The notes beneath the pieces are model-generated. The model ran no database searches, had not been told where the DNA came from, and saw only the letters and a list, made by a program, of their open reading frames with translations. The position numbers and the translations under genes were made by a program. Positions 55,469-64,000 of a stretch of 64,000 nt of DNA are shown here, piece by piece. This DNA comes from Arthrobacter oryzae (GTDB taxonomy: Bacteria; Actinomycetota; Actinomycetes; Actinomycetales; Micrococcaceae), in assembly GCF_003634095.1 (NCBI RefSeq), contig NZ_RBIR01000006.1:62001-126000 (forward strand), given 5' to 3'. The stretch's first letter is position 1; every line of letters starts with the position of its first letter.

Positions 55469-55524
55469 TACAATGGCTAGGACCTAAATTACAGGTCTTG
55501 GCCGGCAGACCGGCCTTTACTTTT
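55469..55524 (+). promoter_or_regulatory. Attenuator-like leader upstream of the ABC transporter
   Basis: A TACAAT -10 candidate (55469-55474) is followed by three overlapping stems: GACCT/AGGTC (55481-55497), GGTCT/AGACC (55494-55511) and GGCCGG/CCGGCC (55500-55515), the last followed by TTTACTTTT. The second excludes both the others, so the third can act as terminator and the second as antiterminator. The -35 is poor. Confidence 0.45.
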
Positions 55525-55604
55525 GCACGCCCGGCACGGGACGCCTTCAATTCCGCAGGAAATGAACTGCGGCGTGCGCACGCAATCCAGCTTTCAGGAG
55601 CCCA

Positions 55605-58391
55605 ATGAACGCCGTCCAGAGGTTCATCAGAAGCAGAGTGCTTTTGTTGACCGCGTCCATTTTGATCGTGGCCATGTGCCTGTCCGTCCTCGTCCAGGGT
55701 CAGTCCCAGGCGGCGCTGAGCAGGACCGTGGACCAAAACTCGCGGGGGCTCTACGACGTCCTGGTCCAGGCCAAGGCGGGGGGTAGCGGCGGCCTCATGC
55801 AGCCCGATATCGCCACCGGCCAGGGCGGCATCAGCTTCGATCAGCTGGATTCGATCCGCAAGCTCTCCGGCACCTCGGTGGCCGCGCCGATCAGCCTGGT
55901 CTCCCGCGTCACGCAGAACCTTGAGGCGCCGCGCCTGGATGCCACCGACTACCTGGGCTTCAACGCGGGCCTCGCGGGCACCGCGGGGGACCCGACGGCC
56001 ACGGATCCGAGCAAATGGCCGGCCGCGGAATCGGTCCTGAGCGACACGCCGAAGAAGTACCGGCTCACCGCCAGCGCCGTCAGCTCCGACGGCCACTCCG
56101 ACCAGACGCTCTTCAAGACCACGGCCGAAGGCTCGCTCGGCAAGGCCAAGCTCGTCGAAGAGCAGGTTGCCGGCGGCAAGAACGTCCGCATCCAGGGCCC
56201 GGCCGGCGAGACCGGCATCAAGTTCCCCAACCCGGCCGGCGGCTCCGAGCACAACCTCTTCAACCTCTCGGTGTCCCTGCCCATGGCGCCGCCGGTGACA
56301 GAGTCCGTGGTCGCCGTCGACCCCGTCTCCGAACGCGCGCTGCTCGGCACGGCCGGTGACTTCCTGGCCCCGCTGGAGAAGGCCCCGCCCGCGGACGCCC
56401 GCAACGCCGGCGCGATCGGCCGGCACTTCGAGAGCCTCTTCACCAACGGCATCAGCATGGACCAGCTCAAAGAGGGCCCTGACTTCCTCGGCGTCAAGCT
56501 CAAGTACTGGGCGCCGCTGATGACCCAGTACCAGCAGGCCAAGCGCGACGGCCAGCTCACCGCCGATTCGCAGGCTATTCCGCTGATCGTGCGCTCGGGC
56601 ACCGCCCTGGACCTGAAGTACTCGGTCAAAATCGAGGAAATCGACGACTCCGGCAACGTCACCAAGGACGTCGGCACGGTCACCCGCTCGCTGGACAAGG
56701 ACTACCTGCCGTTCGTCTCCAAGTCCCCGTTCGCCCTCGCCTGGCCGGGGTCCAAGGACCTCTCCAATCTCATGGGGGACACCGGATCCTTCAGCCAGGG
56801 CCTCAACAACCCGGCCACCTGGACCACCAACTTTGCCGCCGCCCCGAAGTACAAGGACGGCGAAACCGCCGCCAACGGCGCCGTGGACAAGAGCGCCACT
56901 CCGGGCGACTGGGTCACCGTGAACCGCCTGCCGGACAAGGCCGCCAACGGCGCCGCCGTCGACCAGACGCAGCGCAAGCCCGTGGACGAACGCGCCTACC
57001 GGGACAACCTGGAAACCGGCAAGAAGCTGGCCACCCCGCTCGCCATGGTCTACGGCACGTTCGACCCCGCCACCGTCAAGGAAGCGGCCGGCGACGTCAA
57101 CCGGCTGCCCCTCGGCGGGTACGACCCGGCGCCGTTCACCCTGACCAAGGACTCGTCCGGAACAGCCGTCAACACCGAACTCAAGCCGTCCCTGAGCGCC
57201 ACGGGCCTGGCCAGCCAGTCCGCCGGCGCCATCACCGACTTCTACGGCCTCGCGGCCGCCCGCGGCTACGACGCCAACGCCAACGTGATCGACGCCGTCC
57301 GGGTCCGCGCCAAGGTCCCCGGCAGCTGGAAGCAGGCGCAGCCCGAGGTGGAAAAGCTCGCCAACGAGATCCGCGGCATGGGCCTGCAGGCCACCGTGGT
57401 GGCCGGGTCCGCCCGCGAGGACGCCAACATCGCCGTCCCCGGCTACAGCAAGGACGACGCCGGCAAGGAGTCGCCGCTGGGCACCGTGCAGCAGTCGTGG
57501 GTCCGGCAGGATGCGGCCGACGCCGTTTCCGGTTCCCTGACCGCCACGAACCTGACCCTGCTGTTCCTGACCCTCTGCGGCGCGGCCCTGCTGACCGGTG
57601 CCTCCACCGTCAGCTACGTGCGCAAACGGCGCAGCGAGGCCGGCACCCTGCGTGCCATGGGCTGGACCCAGCGCAAGATCCGTTCCTGGGTGCTCGCCGA
57701 ATTCGGCGTCGGCGCGGCGCTGCTGGCCGTCGTCGGCATCGCCCTGAGCCTGATCACCTGGAGCGCGGCGACGGCGATCGTCTCTGCCTCGGTCCTCGTG
57801 CTGTACGCAGGTGCGGCATTCGTCGCGGCCCAGCAGTTGCGCCACCGCGAGGTGGTCGACCAGGAGCCGCAGCACGACGAACGGCTCATGGCGATTGATT
57901 CGCCGCTGACCTTTGCCAACCGGCAGCTGAGCACCAACAAGTTCAACACCATCGCCCTGGCCGTCGCCGTCGGCGTCTTCGGAGCCTCCGTCGGTGGCCT
58001 GGTGGCCCTCCTGATCGACATTCCCCGGGCCGCCGGAGCCAGCGCGCTCAGCGGGCTGGCCGCGGCCAGCATCGCGCTGCCAAGCATCATCCTGGGCGTG
58101 TCCGGGGTGACCGTCGGCCTGGTCCTGACCATGGTCACCGGGCGGTTCGAGCTGCAGGCCAAGCGCCAGTACCTCGGCACGCTGCGGGCCATGGGCTGGA
58201 ACCCGGACATGCTGGGCCAGGTCCGCTTCTTTGAAAACGCCATGGTGGGAACCGTCGCATTGCCGCTGGGCGTCGTGGGCGCCCTCGGCATCGGCCTCCT
58301 CCTGGCCCCCTATGCCGCACTGTGGGCCGCAATCGCCGGTCTTGTGGCTGTACTTTGCTGGATTCCTATTGCAACGAAAGTGGTCCAATGA
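55605..58391 (+). CDS. FtsX-like ABC transporter permease
   Basis: 928 residues from ATG 55605 with AGGAG upstream. One N-terminal transmembrane helix, a large extracytoplasmic region (about 40-640) rich in Asp/Lys/Gly, then FtsX-type helices in the C-terminal third: LTLLFLTLCGAALLTGAST, RSEAGTLRAMGWTQRKI and a second block RQYLGTLRAMGWNPDML, the two matching 'LRAMGW' coupling loops. It belongs to the MacB/LolE-like class that moves lipids, peptides or signals rather than small solutes. Pairs with the ATPase that starts inside its stop codon. Confidence 0.92.
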   Translation: MNAVQRFIRSRVLLLTASILIVAMCLSVLVQGQSQAALSRTVDQNSRGLYDVLVQAKAGGSGGLMQPDIATGQGGISFDQLDSIRKLSGTSVAAPISLVSRVTQNLEAPRLDATDYLGFNAGLAGTAGDPTATDPSKWPAAESVLSDTPKKYRLTASAVSSDGHSDQTLFKTTAEGSLGKAKLVEEQVAGGKNVRIQGPAGETGIKFPNPAGGSEHNLFNLSVSLPMAPPVTESVVAVDPVSERALLGTAGDFLAPLEKAPPADARNAGAIGRHFESLFTNGISMDQLKEGPDFLGVKLKYWAPLMTQYQQAKRDGQLTADSQAIPLIVRSGTALDLKYSVKIEEIDDSGNVTKDVGTVTRSLDKDYLPFVSKSPFALAWPGSKDLSNLMGDTGSFSQGLNNPATWTTNFAAAPKYKDGETAANGAVDKSATPGDWVTVNRLPDKAANGAAVDQTQRKPVDERAYRDNLETGKKLATPLAMVYGTFDPATVKEAAGDVNRLPLGGYDPAPFTLTKDSSGTAVNTELKPSLSATGLASQSAGAITDFYGLAAARGYDANANVIDAVRVRAKVPGSWKQAQPEVEKLANEIRGMGLQATVVAGSAREDANIAVPGYSKDDAGKESPLGTVQQSWVRQDAADAVSGSLTATNLTLLFLTLCGAALLTGASTVSYVRKRRSEAGTLRAMGWTQRKIRSWVLAEFGVGAALLAVVGIALSLITWSAATAIVSASVLVLYAGAAFVAAQQLRHREVVDQEPQHDERLMAIDSPLTFANRQLSTNKFNTIALAVAVGVFGASVGGLVALLIDIPRAAGASALSGLAAASIALPSIILGVSGVTVGLVLTMVTGRFELQAKRQYLGTLRAMGWNPDMLGQVRFFENAMVGTVALPLGVVGALGIGLLLAPYAALWAAIAGLVAVLCWIPIATKVVQ

Positions 58392-59155
58392 CTAACGAGC
58401 TGAACCTTGACCGGGAGGCACACGACCGGATGACCGCCAGCACCCGGCGCGGCGGGCACAAGACCCGTGCCAACACGATCGTGAAGGCCACGGACCACGC
58501 CACACCGCTGGAACTGAGCAACATCACCATCCACTACGGCGGCGGCAAGGGCGGTGCCGAGGCCGTCAACGTCGTGGACGACTTCAACATGACGCTGCAC
58601 GCCGGCGAGATGCACTGCGTCGCCGGCCGCTCCGGCTCCGGCAAGACCAGCATCCTGACCGTCGGCGCGGGCCTGACCCTGCCGACGTCGGGCCGGGTGT
58701 TCTGGGAGGGCGACTCGCTCGAGACCATGGGCGACGACGAGATCGCCGACCGCCGCCGTGCCCTGATCGGTTACGTCGACCAGGGCGGCGCCCTGATCGA
58801 CGGGATGAGCGCGCTCGAGAACGTCCTGCTGCCGGCCGTGCCCGACGGCGAGGTCGAGTTGCGCCGGGACATGGCCAAGGACCTCCTGGACCTCGTGGGC
58901 CTGGGCCGGCGCATGCGCCACCGCCCGGCCCAGCTCTCCGGCGGTGAGCGCCAGCGCGTGGCGATCGCCCGCGCCCTCATCCTCGGCACCCGCGTCCTGG
59001 TGGTCGACGAGCCCACGGCCAGCCTGGACCGCGCCGCGGCCAACCGCATCATCAGCATCCTCAAGGACACCACCTCGGACGGCATCGCGGTGCTGGTGGC
59101 TTCACATGACCACGAACTGGTCCGCCAGAGCGATACCCTGACCGAACTGATCTAG
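58388..59155 (+). CDS. ABC transporter ATP-binding protein (MacB/LolD-like)
   Basis: 255 residues; ATG 58388 overlaps the permease stop (ATGA). Walker A GRSGSGKTS, Q-loop VDQGG, signature LSGGERQRVAIARAL, Walker B VLVVDEPTASLD and switch His in ASHDHE. A 50-residue charged N-terminal extension precedes the fold. Forms the energising subunit for the permease. Confidence 0.96.
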   Translation: MTNELNLDREAHDRMTASTRRGGHKTRANTIVKATDHATPLELSNITIHYGGGKGGAEAVNVVDDFNMTLHAGEMHCVAGRSGSGKTSILTVGAGLTLPTSGRVFWEGDSLETMGDDEIADRRRALIGYVDQGGALIDGMSALENVLLPAVPDGEVELRRDMAKDLLDLVGLGRRMRHRPAQLSGGERQRVAIARALILGTRVLVVDEPTASLDRAAANRIISILKDTTSDGIAVLVASHDHELVRQSDTLTELI

Positions 59156-59164
59156 ATTTAGACC

Positions 59165-60724
59165 GTGACTTCTACAGATAAAACCCCGTTCTACCTCACC
59201 ACGGCCATCACGTACCCCAACGGGGTGCCGCACATCGGTCACGCCTACGAGTACATTGCCACCGATGCGATGGCCCGCTTCAAGCGCCTGGACGGGTACG
59301 ACGTCTTCTTCCTGACCGGCACCGACGAGCACGGCATGAAGATCGCCCAGGCCGCGGAGAAGGAGGGCATCACGCCCAAGGAGCTGGTGGACCGGAACGC
59401 CGAGATCTACAAGGCCGCGCACGCTGCCCTGGGGATTTCCTATGACCGCTTCATCCGCACCACGGACGCCGACCACTACGCGGCGTCGCGGGCGATCTGG
59501 AAGAAGATGGAAGCGAACGGGGATATTTACCTGTCCAAGTACGAGGGCTGGTACTCGGTCCGCGACGAGGCGTACTACGGCGCGGACGAGACCGTGGTCA
59601 AGGACGACGGCGTGCGGTACTCGCGCGAATCGGACACGGAGGTCACGTGGACGGCCGAGGAGAGCTACTTCTTCCGGCTCTCGGCTTACCAGGACAAGCT
59701 GCTGGCGCTGTACGAGGCGCACCCGGAGTTCGGGGCACCCCAGTCGCGGTTCAACGAGGTCATCAGCTTCGTCAAGCGCGGACTGGAGGACCTGTCCATC
59801 AGCCGCACCACGTTCGACTGGGGCGTCCCGGTGCCGGGCAACGACAACCACGTCATGTACGTGTGGGTCGATGCGCTCACCAACTACCTCACCGGCGTCG
59901 GCTACCCGGACCTTGAATCGGAATCCTTCAAGAAGTTCTGGCCCGCCGATCTCCACGTGATCGGCAAGGACATTTCCCGGTTCCACGCCATCTACTGGCC
60001 GGCGTTCCTCATGAGCGCCGGGCTTGAGCTGCCGAAGCGGATCATGATCCACGGCTTCCTGCAAAACAACGGCGTGAAGATGTCCAAGTCCCTGGGCAAC
60101 GTGGTGGCACCCGCGGACTTCGTGGAGCAGTACGGGCTGGACCAGGTGCGGTTCTTCTTCCTGCGCGAGGTCCCGTTCGGCGCGGACGGCAACTACAACC
60201 ACGAGGCAATCGTGGGCCGGATGAACTCCGACCTCGCCAACAACTTCGGCAACCTGGCCCAGCGGTCGCTGTCCATGGTGGCCAAGAACTGCGAGGGCCG
60301 CGTGCCGGCGCCGGGCGACTTCACCGAGGCGGACACCGCGCTGCTCGGCCAGGCCAACGGGTTGCTGGAGCTTGTCCGCGCCGCGTTTGAGAAGCAGGAG
60401 TTCAGCCGCGCGCTGGAGGCCATCTGGGCTGTCCTGGGAGACACCAACGCCTACTTCGCCGAGCAGGCCCCGTGGGTGCTGCGCAAGACCGACGTCGAGC
60501 GCATGAACACGGTGCTCTACGTGACGCTGGAAGTGCTGCGGATCGTGGCGATCCTGGCTCAGCCGGTCATGCCGACGGCGACGGCGGCCATCCTGGACAC
60601 GCTCGGCCAGCCCGAGGGTGAGGCCCGCCAGTTCGCGGCCCTCGGCACGCCCATTGCCGCCGGCACTGAACTGCCTGCTCCGAGCCCGGTGTTCCCGAAG
60701 TACGAGGAGCCTGCCGAGGCCTGA
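59165..60724 (+). CDS. metG: Methionyl-tRNA synthetase
   Basis: 519 residues from GTG 59165, 9 bases after the ATPase. Class I synthetase: [18 protein letters not shown] with HIGH and [11 protein letters not shown] with KMSKS. It lacks the zinc-knuckle cysteines and the C-terminal tRNA-binding domain seen in longer MetG, i.e. it is the short MetRS type. Confidence 0.98.
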   Translation: MTSTDKTPFYLTTAITYPNGVPHIGHAYEYIATDAMARFKRLDGYDVFFLTGTDEHGMKIAQAAEKEGITPKELVDRNAEIYKAAHAALGISYDRFIRTTDADHYAASRAIWKKMEANGDIYLSKYEGWYSVRDEAYYGADETVVKDDGVRYSRESDTEVTWTAEESYFFRLSAYQDKLLALYEAHPEFGAPQSRFNEVISFVKRGLEDLSISRTTFDWGVPVPGNDNHVMYVWVDALTNYLTGVGYPDLESESFKKFWPADLHVIGKDISRFHAIYWPAFLMSAGLELPKRIMIHGFLQNNGVKMSKSLGNVVAPADFVEQYGLDQVRFFFLREVPFGADGNYNHEAIVGRMNSDLANNFGNLAQRSLSMVAKNCEGRVPAPGDFTEADTALLGQANGLLELVRAAFEKQEFSRALEAIWAVLGDTNAYFAEQAPWVLRKTDVERMNTVLYVTLEVLRIVAILAQPVMPTATAAILDTLGQPEGEARQFAALGTPIAAGTELPAPSPVFPKYEEPAEA

Positions 60725-60740
60725 GTCCTTGCGGCTCTGA

Positions 60741-60780
60741 CGCTCCCGCACCCCCTGAACCGGGGTGCGGGAGCGTTTTT
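60741..60780 (+). terminator. Strong intrinsic terminator after metG
   Basis: Perfect 14-bp stem CGCTCCCGCACCCC (60741-60754) / GGGGTGCGGGAGCG (60762-60775) followed by five T, 16 bases past the metG stop. Confidence 0.95.
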
Positions 60781-60813
60781 CGTCCGGCCGGGCGTTTCGG
60801 ATACTGAGACAAC

Positions 60814-60844
60814 TTGACCAGAATGTGGATGACTTGGCTACGCT
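60814..60844 (+). promoter_or_regulatory. Candidate promoter for leaderless leuB
   Basis: TTGACC (60814-60819) and TACGCT (60839-60844) with a 19-base spacer; transcription would start at ATG 60851, which has no ribosome-binding site. Confidence 0.5.
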
Positions 60845-60850
60845 GAAAAT

Positions 60851-61903
60851 ATGAGCGCATCCACCATTGATCTGGCAGTCATCCCGGGCGACGGCATCGG
60901 CCCCGAGGTCACGGCCGAAGCCCTGAAAGTCCTCGAGAAGGCCGCGGCCACCGAGGGGATCGTGCTCCGGCAGACGCACTACAAACTGGGCGCGGAGCAC
61001 TGGCTGGAGACGGGGGAGACCCTGCCCGCTGCCACCCTGGCGGACCTTCGCACCCGCGATGCCATCCTGTTCGGCGCCGTCGGGGCGGCCCCCGGCGACA
61101 CCCGGATTCCCTCCGGCATCATCGAGCGCGAGCTGCTGCTGAAGCTGCGCTTCAGCCTCGACCACTACGTCAACCTGCGGCCCTCACGCCTGTACGCCAC
61201 CGTCGGCAGCCCGCTCGCCAACCCGGGCGAGATTGATTTCATCGTGGTCCGCGAGGGCACGGAAGGCCCCTATGTGGGCAACGGCGGCACGTTGCGCGCC
61301 GGCACGCCCCACGAGGTGGCCACCGAGGTCTCGCTCAACACGGCCCACGGCGTGGAGCGCGTGGTCCGCGACGCGTTCCGCCGGGCCAGCGAACGGCCGC
61401 GCAAGAAGCTCACGCTCGTGCACAAGCACAACGTCCTGGTCTTCGCCGGCCAGCTCTGGAAGCGCACCGTCGAGGCCGTGGCCCAGGAGTTCCCCGAGGT
61501 CACCCACGACTACCTCCACGTTGACGCCGCCACCATCTTCATGGTCACCGATCCGGGCCGTTTCGATGTGATTGTCACCGACAACCTGTTCGGTGACATC
61601 ATCACCGATCTCGCCGCGGCCGTAACCGGCGGGATCGGGCTCGCGGCCTCCGGCAACATCAACATGGACCGCACCGCGCCGTCCATGTTCGAGCCGGTCC
61701 ACGGCTCCGCCCCGGACATCGCCGGCCAGCAGAAGGCCGACCCCACCGCCGCGATTCTCTCCGCCGCGCTGCTGCTCGACCACCTCGGATTTGCCGGCGC
61801 CGCCCGGAAGATCGAGGCGGCAGTCACCGCCGACGTCGAGTCCCGCGACGGCGGCGTCCGCACCACCAGCGCGGTCGGTGACGCCATCGCGGCTGCGCTG
61901 TAG
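60851..61903 (+). CDS. leuB: 3-isopropylmalate dehydrogenase
   Basis: 350 residues. Oxidative decarboxylation in leucine synthesis. Family motifs: [29 protein letters not shown] and the NAD/metal-binding [34 protein letters not shown]. Short actinobacterial form. Monocistronic by spacing and followed by ilvE after 140 bases. Confidence 0.98.
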   Translation: MSASTIDLAVIPGDGIGPEVTAEALKVLEKAAATEGIVLRQTHYKLGAEHWLETGETLPAATLADLRTRDAILFGAVGAAPGDTRIPSGIIERELLLKLRFSLDHYVNLRPSRLYATVGSPLANPGEIDFIVVREGTEGPYVGNGGTLRAGTPHEVATEVSLNTAHGVERVVRDAFRRASERPRKKLTLVHKHNVLVFAGQLWKRTVEAVAQEFPEVTHDYLHVDAATIFMVTDPGRFDVIVTDNLFGDIITDLAAAVTGGIGLAASGNINMDRTAPSMFEPVHGSAPDIAGQQKADPTAAILSAALLLDHLGFAGAARKIEAAVTADVESRDGGVRTTSAVGDAIAAAL

Positions 61904-62043
61904 CAGCTGCCCTGCCGGCTGCCCCGAGGGGGCCGCGGGAGCGCCGCCGCAACGGGCGTAAGCTTGTTTCGAATCACCAATATGCTGCCGTGGTCCGAGG
62001 GTGAACCACGTTCCCACGCCAGGCAGCCGATCGTGGAGGAACC

Positions 62044-63156
62044 ATGACTCAGACTGCCCATGGCGTCGAATTCACCCAGCACCTGTCGGAGACCCCGAAG
62101 TCTGCTGAAGAGCGTGCTGCCATCCTGGCCAACCCGGGATTCGGCGACTATTTCACCGACCACACCGCGATTGTCGACTACAGCGTCGACGCCCAGGGCA
62201 ACGGCGGCTGGCACGACGCCCGCGTTGAGCCGTACGGTCCGATTTCCCTGGATCCGTCCGCCGCCGTGCTGCACTACGGCCAGGAGATCTTCGAGGGCCT
62301 CAAGGCTTACCGCCACGCCGACGGCTCGATCTGGACGTTCCGCCCGGAGGCCAACGCCGCCCGCCTGAACAAGTCCGCCCGCCGCCTGGCCCTCCCCGAA
62401 CTCCCGGAGGAGTACTTCCTCGGCGCCATCCGCGAGCTCGTGGCCGCGGACAAGGAATGGGTGCCCTCCGGCGACGGCGAGGCCCTCTACCTGCGGCCCT
62501 TCATGATCGCCACCGAGGCCTTCCTTGGCGTCCGGGCAGCGCGTGAGGTCTCCTTCCGCGTGATCGCCTCCCCGGCCGGCAACTACTTCGGCGGCGAGCT
62601 CAAGCCCGTCTCCATCTGGATCTCGCGTGAATACGCCCGCGCCGGCCGCGGCGGAACCGGCGCCGCCAAGTGCGGCGGGAACTACGCCGCCTCGCTGATC
62701 GCCCAGCAGGAAGCCGAGGCGCACGGCTGCAAGCAGGTCCTGTTCCTGGACCAGTTCAATGACAACGCCGTCGAGGAGCTGGGCGGCATGAATGTCTTCT
62801 TCGTCATGAAGGACGGCTCCTTGGTCACTCCCGCCCTCTCCGGCACCATCCTGGAGGGCGTGACCCGCTCCTCCGTGATCCAGGTGGCCCGGGACATGGG
62901 CCGCGACGTCACCGAACGCAAGATCACCCTGGACGAGTGGCGCGAGGGCGTCGCCTCCGGCGAGATCGCCGAGGTCTTCGCCTGCGGCACCGCCGCCGTG
63001 ATCACCCCCATCGGCGTGCTCAAGGACGCCACCGAGTTCATCGGCTCCGAGGACGCCAAAGCGGGGGAGACCACCATGGCCATCCGCGCCCGGCTGCTGG
63101 GGATCCAGACCGGCACCGTGGAGGACACCCACGGCTGGCTGACCCGCCTCGCCTAG
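62044..63156 (+). CDS. ilvE: Branched-chain amino acid aminotransferase
   Basis: 370 residues from ATG 62044 with GGAGG directly upstream. PLP fold-type IV: Lys in [29 protein letters not shown] and [11 protein letters not shown] are typical. Makes leucine, isoleucine and valine from their keto acids. A short inverted repeat, GTGGT with ACCAC, lies in the leader near 61990-62009. Confidence 0.98.
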   Translation: MTQTAHGVEFTQHLSETPKSAEERAAILANPGFGDYFTDHTAIVDYSVDAQGNGGWHDARVEPYGPISLDPSAAVLHYGQEIFEGLKAYRHADGSIWTFRPEANAARLNKSARRLALPELPEEYFLGAIRELVAADKEWVPSGDGEALYLRPFMIATEAFLGVRAAREVSFRVIASPAGNYFGGELKPVSIWISREYARAGRGGTGAAKCGGNYAASLIAQQEAEAHGCKQVLFLDQFNDNAVEELGGMNVFFVMKDGSLVTPALSGTILEGVTRSSVIQVARDMGRDVTERKITLDEWREGVASGEIAEVFACGTAAVITPIGVLKDATEFIGSEDAKAGETTMAIRARLLGIQTGTVEDTHGWLTRLA

Positions 63157-63176
63157 GCGCAGAATGCCATAGTGCA

Positions 63177-63215
63177 CGACGGCGGCCCCCACCTTCGGGT
63201 GACGGGCCGCCGTCG
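63177..63215 (+). terminator. Hairpin terminator after ilvE
   Basis: 12-bp stem CGACGGCGGCCC (63177-63188) / GGGCCGCCGTCG (63204-63215) with an inner CACC/GGTG stem. No T-run. Confidence 0.7.
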
Positions 63216-63321
63216 GCGTCTGCAGTCAAGGCAGCGCATCATTCCGCCCAGCAATCAGCGCATCATGCAGTCCTTCATTCAGCGCAGGGCATCGCAGGGC
63301 ATTCAATGCAAGGATGGGACC

Positions 63322-64000
63322 GTGACCTCCGAGACCTCCCGCGGCACTGTCCGCAGCAGCGAACTGACCCGGTACCGCCTCGCACCGAACCCCGGGCCCA
63401 TGAGCCTGGACGGTACCAACTCCTACCTGATCGGCGCGGCGGGGACGGCCGGCAGGGTCGCCGTCGACCCCGGGCCCCTCGATGAGCCGCACCTGCGGGC
63501 GCTGGCCGGCGACGGCCCGGTGGAGCTGATCCTGATCACGCACCGGCACGCGGACCACACCGCGGGCGCCGCGAGGTTTTCGGCTTTGACCGGCGCGCCG
63601 GTGCGGGCCGCGGATCCGGCACACTGCCTCGGCGCGCCCCCGCTGGAGGACGGCGAGACGATTCACGCGGCCGGGGTGGAGATCCGGGTTTTGGCGACGC
63701 CGGGGCACACCTCCGATTCGGTGTGCTTCCACCTGCCGCAGGACGGCCCTCACGGCTCGGTACTGACCGGGGACACGATCCTGGGCTCCGGAACCACCGT
63801 GCTGGATTACCCCGACGGCATCCTCCGCGACTACCTCGAGTCGCTGGACCGGCTGGAACACGTCGGCCCCGCCGCCGTGCTGCCGGCCCACGGCCCGGTG
63901 CTGCCGGCACTCGACGACGCCGCCCGCGCCTACCGCAGCCACCGGCACGGCAGGCTCGCCCAGGTCCGCGCCGCCCTCGAGTCCCTGGGCGCGGACGCCG
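63322..64000 (+). CDS. Metallo-beta-lactamase-fold hydrolase, 3' end beyond window
   Basis: Open to the window edge, 226 codons seen. GTG 63322 is preceded by AAGGA at 7-base spacing. Zinc motif THRHADHTAGAARF (HxHxDH) and later TPGHTSDSVCFHLP and GDTILGSGTTV are those of LACTB2/glyoxalase II-like hydrolases. An ATG at 63306 lies in another frame and closes early. Substrate unknown. Confidence 0.93.
   Translation, partial: MTSETSRGTVRSSELTRYRLAPNPGPMSLDGTNSYLIGAAGTAGRVAVDPGPLDEPHLRALAGDGPVELILITHRHADHTAGAARFSALTGAPVRAADPAHCLGAPPLEDGETIHAAGVEIRVLATPGHTSDSVCFHLPQDGPHGSVLTGDTILGSGTTVLDYPDGILRDYLESLDRLEHVGPAAVLPAHGPVLPALDDAARAYRSHRHGRLAQVRAALESLGADA

Noticed and set aside
55185..58388. Minus-strand frame of over 1000 codons
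   Set aside because: It is antisense to serA's end and the FtsX-like permease, both well supported; composition is Gly/Arg/His-rich without domains.
61904..62043. T-box or riboswitch before ilvE
   Set aside because: Only a short inverted repeat is visible; no T-box core or terminator in the leader.

Overview
The window is high-G+C actinobacterial chromosome. Lipobox proteins, DUF2510, DUF805, DUF1684 and 'sunset' domain proteins, frequent GTG/TTG and apparently leaderless starts, and the run ilvD / ilv leader / ilvB-ilvN-ilvC / serA / metG / leuB / ilvE all fit the Micrococcaceae, most likely an Arthrobacter-like genus. The genus is an inference from gene content and style.

Layout. 1-9.8 kb: end of nadC, a cysteine desulfurase, a GtrA/DUF1684 pair, an M20 hydrolase, a lipoprotein, a transglutaminase-like protein, a MarR plus luciferase-like monooxygenase operon with a palindromic operator candidate, and an MFS exporter. 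10.2-17.4 kb: the most interesting locus, a three-gene operon of an EctB-type diaminobutyrate aminotransferase, an aspartokinase and a 1440-residue Pls/PosA-type membrane NRPS. Together they read as a pathway from aspartate to L-2,4-diaminobutyrate and on to a cationic homopolymer. The aspartokinase differs from the C. glutamicum enzyme at most of the positions where mutations are known to abolish feedback inhibition. 17.4-29.5 kb: RND permease, malate:quinone oxidoreductase, an orphan oligopeptide-type binding protein, a fasciclin lipoprotein, tRNA-Leu, peroxiredoxin, MarR, universal stress protein and several small envelope proteins. 29.5-34.7 kb: a five-gene cupin / carboxymuconolactone decarboxylase / two aldo-keto reductases / MFS operon divergent from an XRE-type regulator.

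34.7-42.1 kb is a gene-poor, decaying stretch: a truncated NAD(P)-binding gene, a secreted metalloprotease broken by a perfect 53-bp tandem duplication, a two-frameshift hypothetical gene, a shredded PxKF-domain remnant, a lipoprotein broken at a run of six G, a 23-bp tandem duplication and several orphan membrane proteins. 42.1-47.8 kb: a divergent MarR / phosphotransferase pair with an operator candidate, tRNA-Lys, a PQQ-type sugar dehydrogenase lipoprotein, a sunset-domain membrane protein and a LysR regulator.

47.9-63.2 kb is conserved housekeeping: ilvD; an ilvBNC operon preceded by a leader peptide and attenuator; serA; an FtsX-like permease/ATPase pair with an attenuator-like leader; metG; leuB; ilvE. 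These supply valine, isoleucine, leucine and serine. The window ends inside a metallo-beta-lactamase-fold hydrolase gene.
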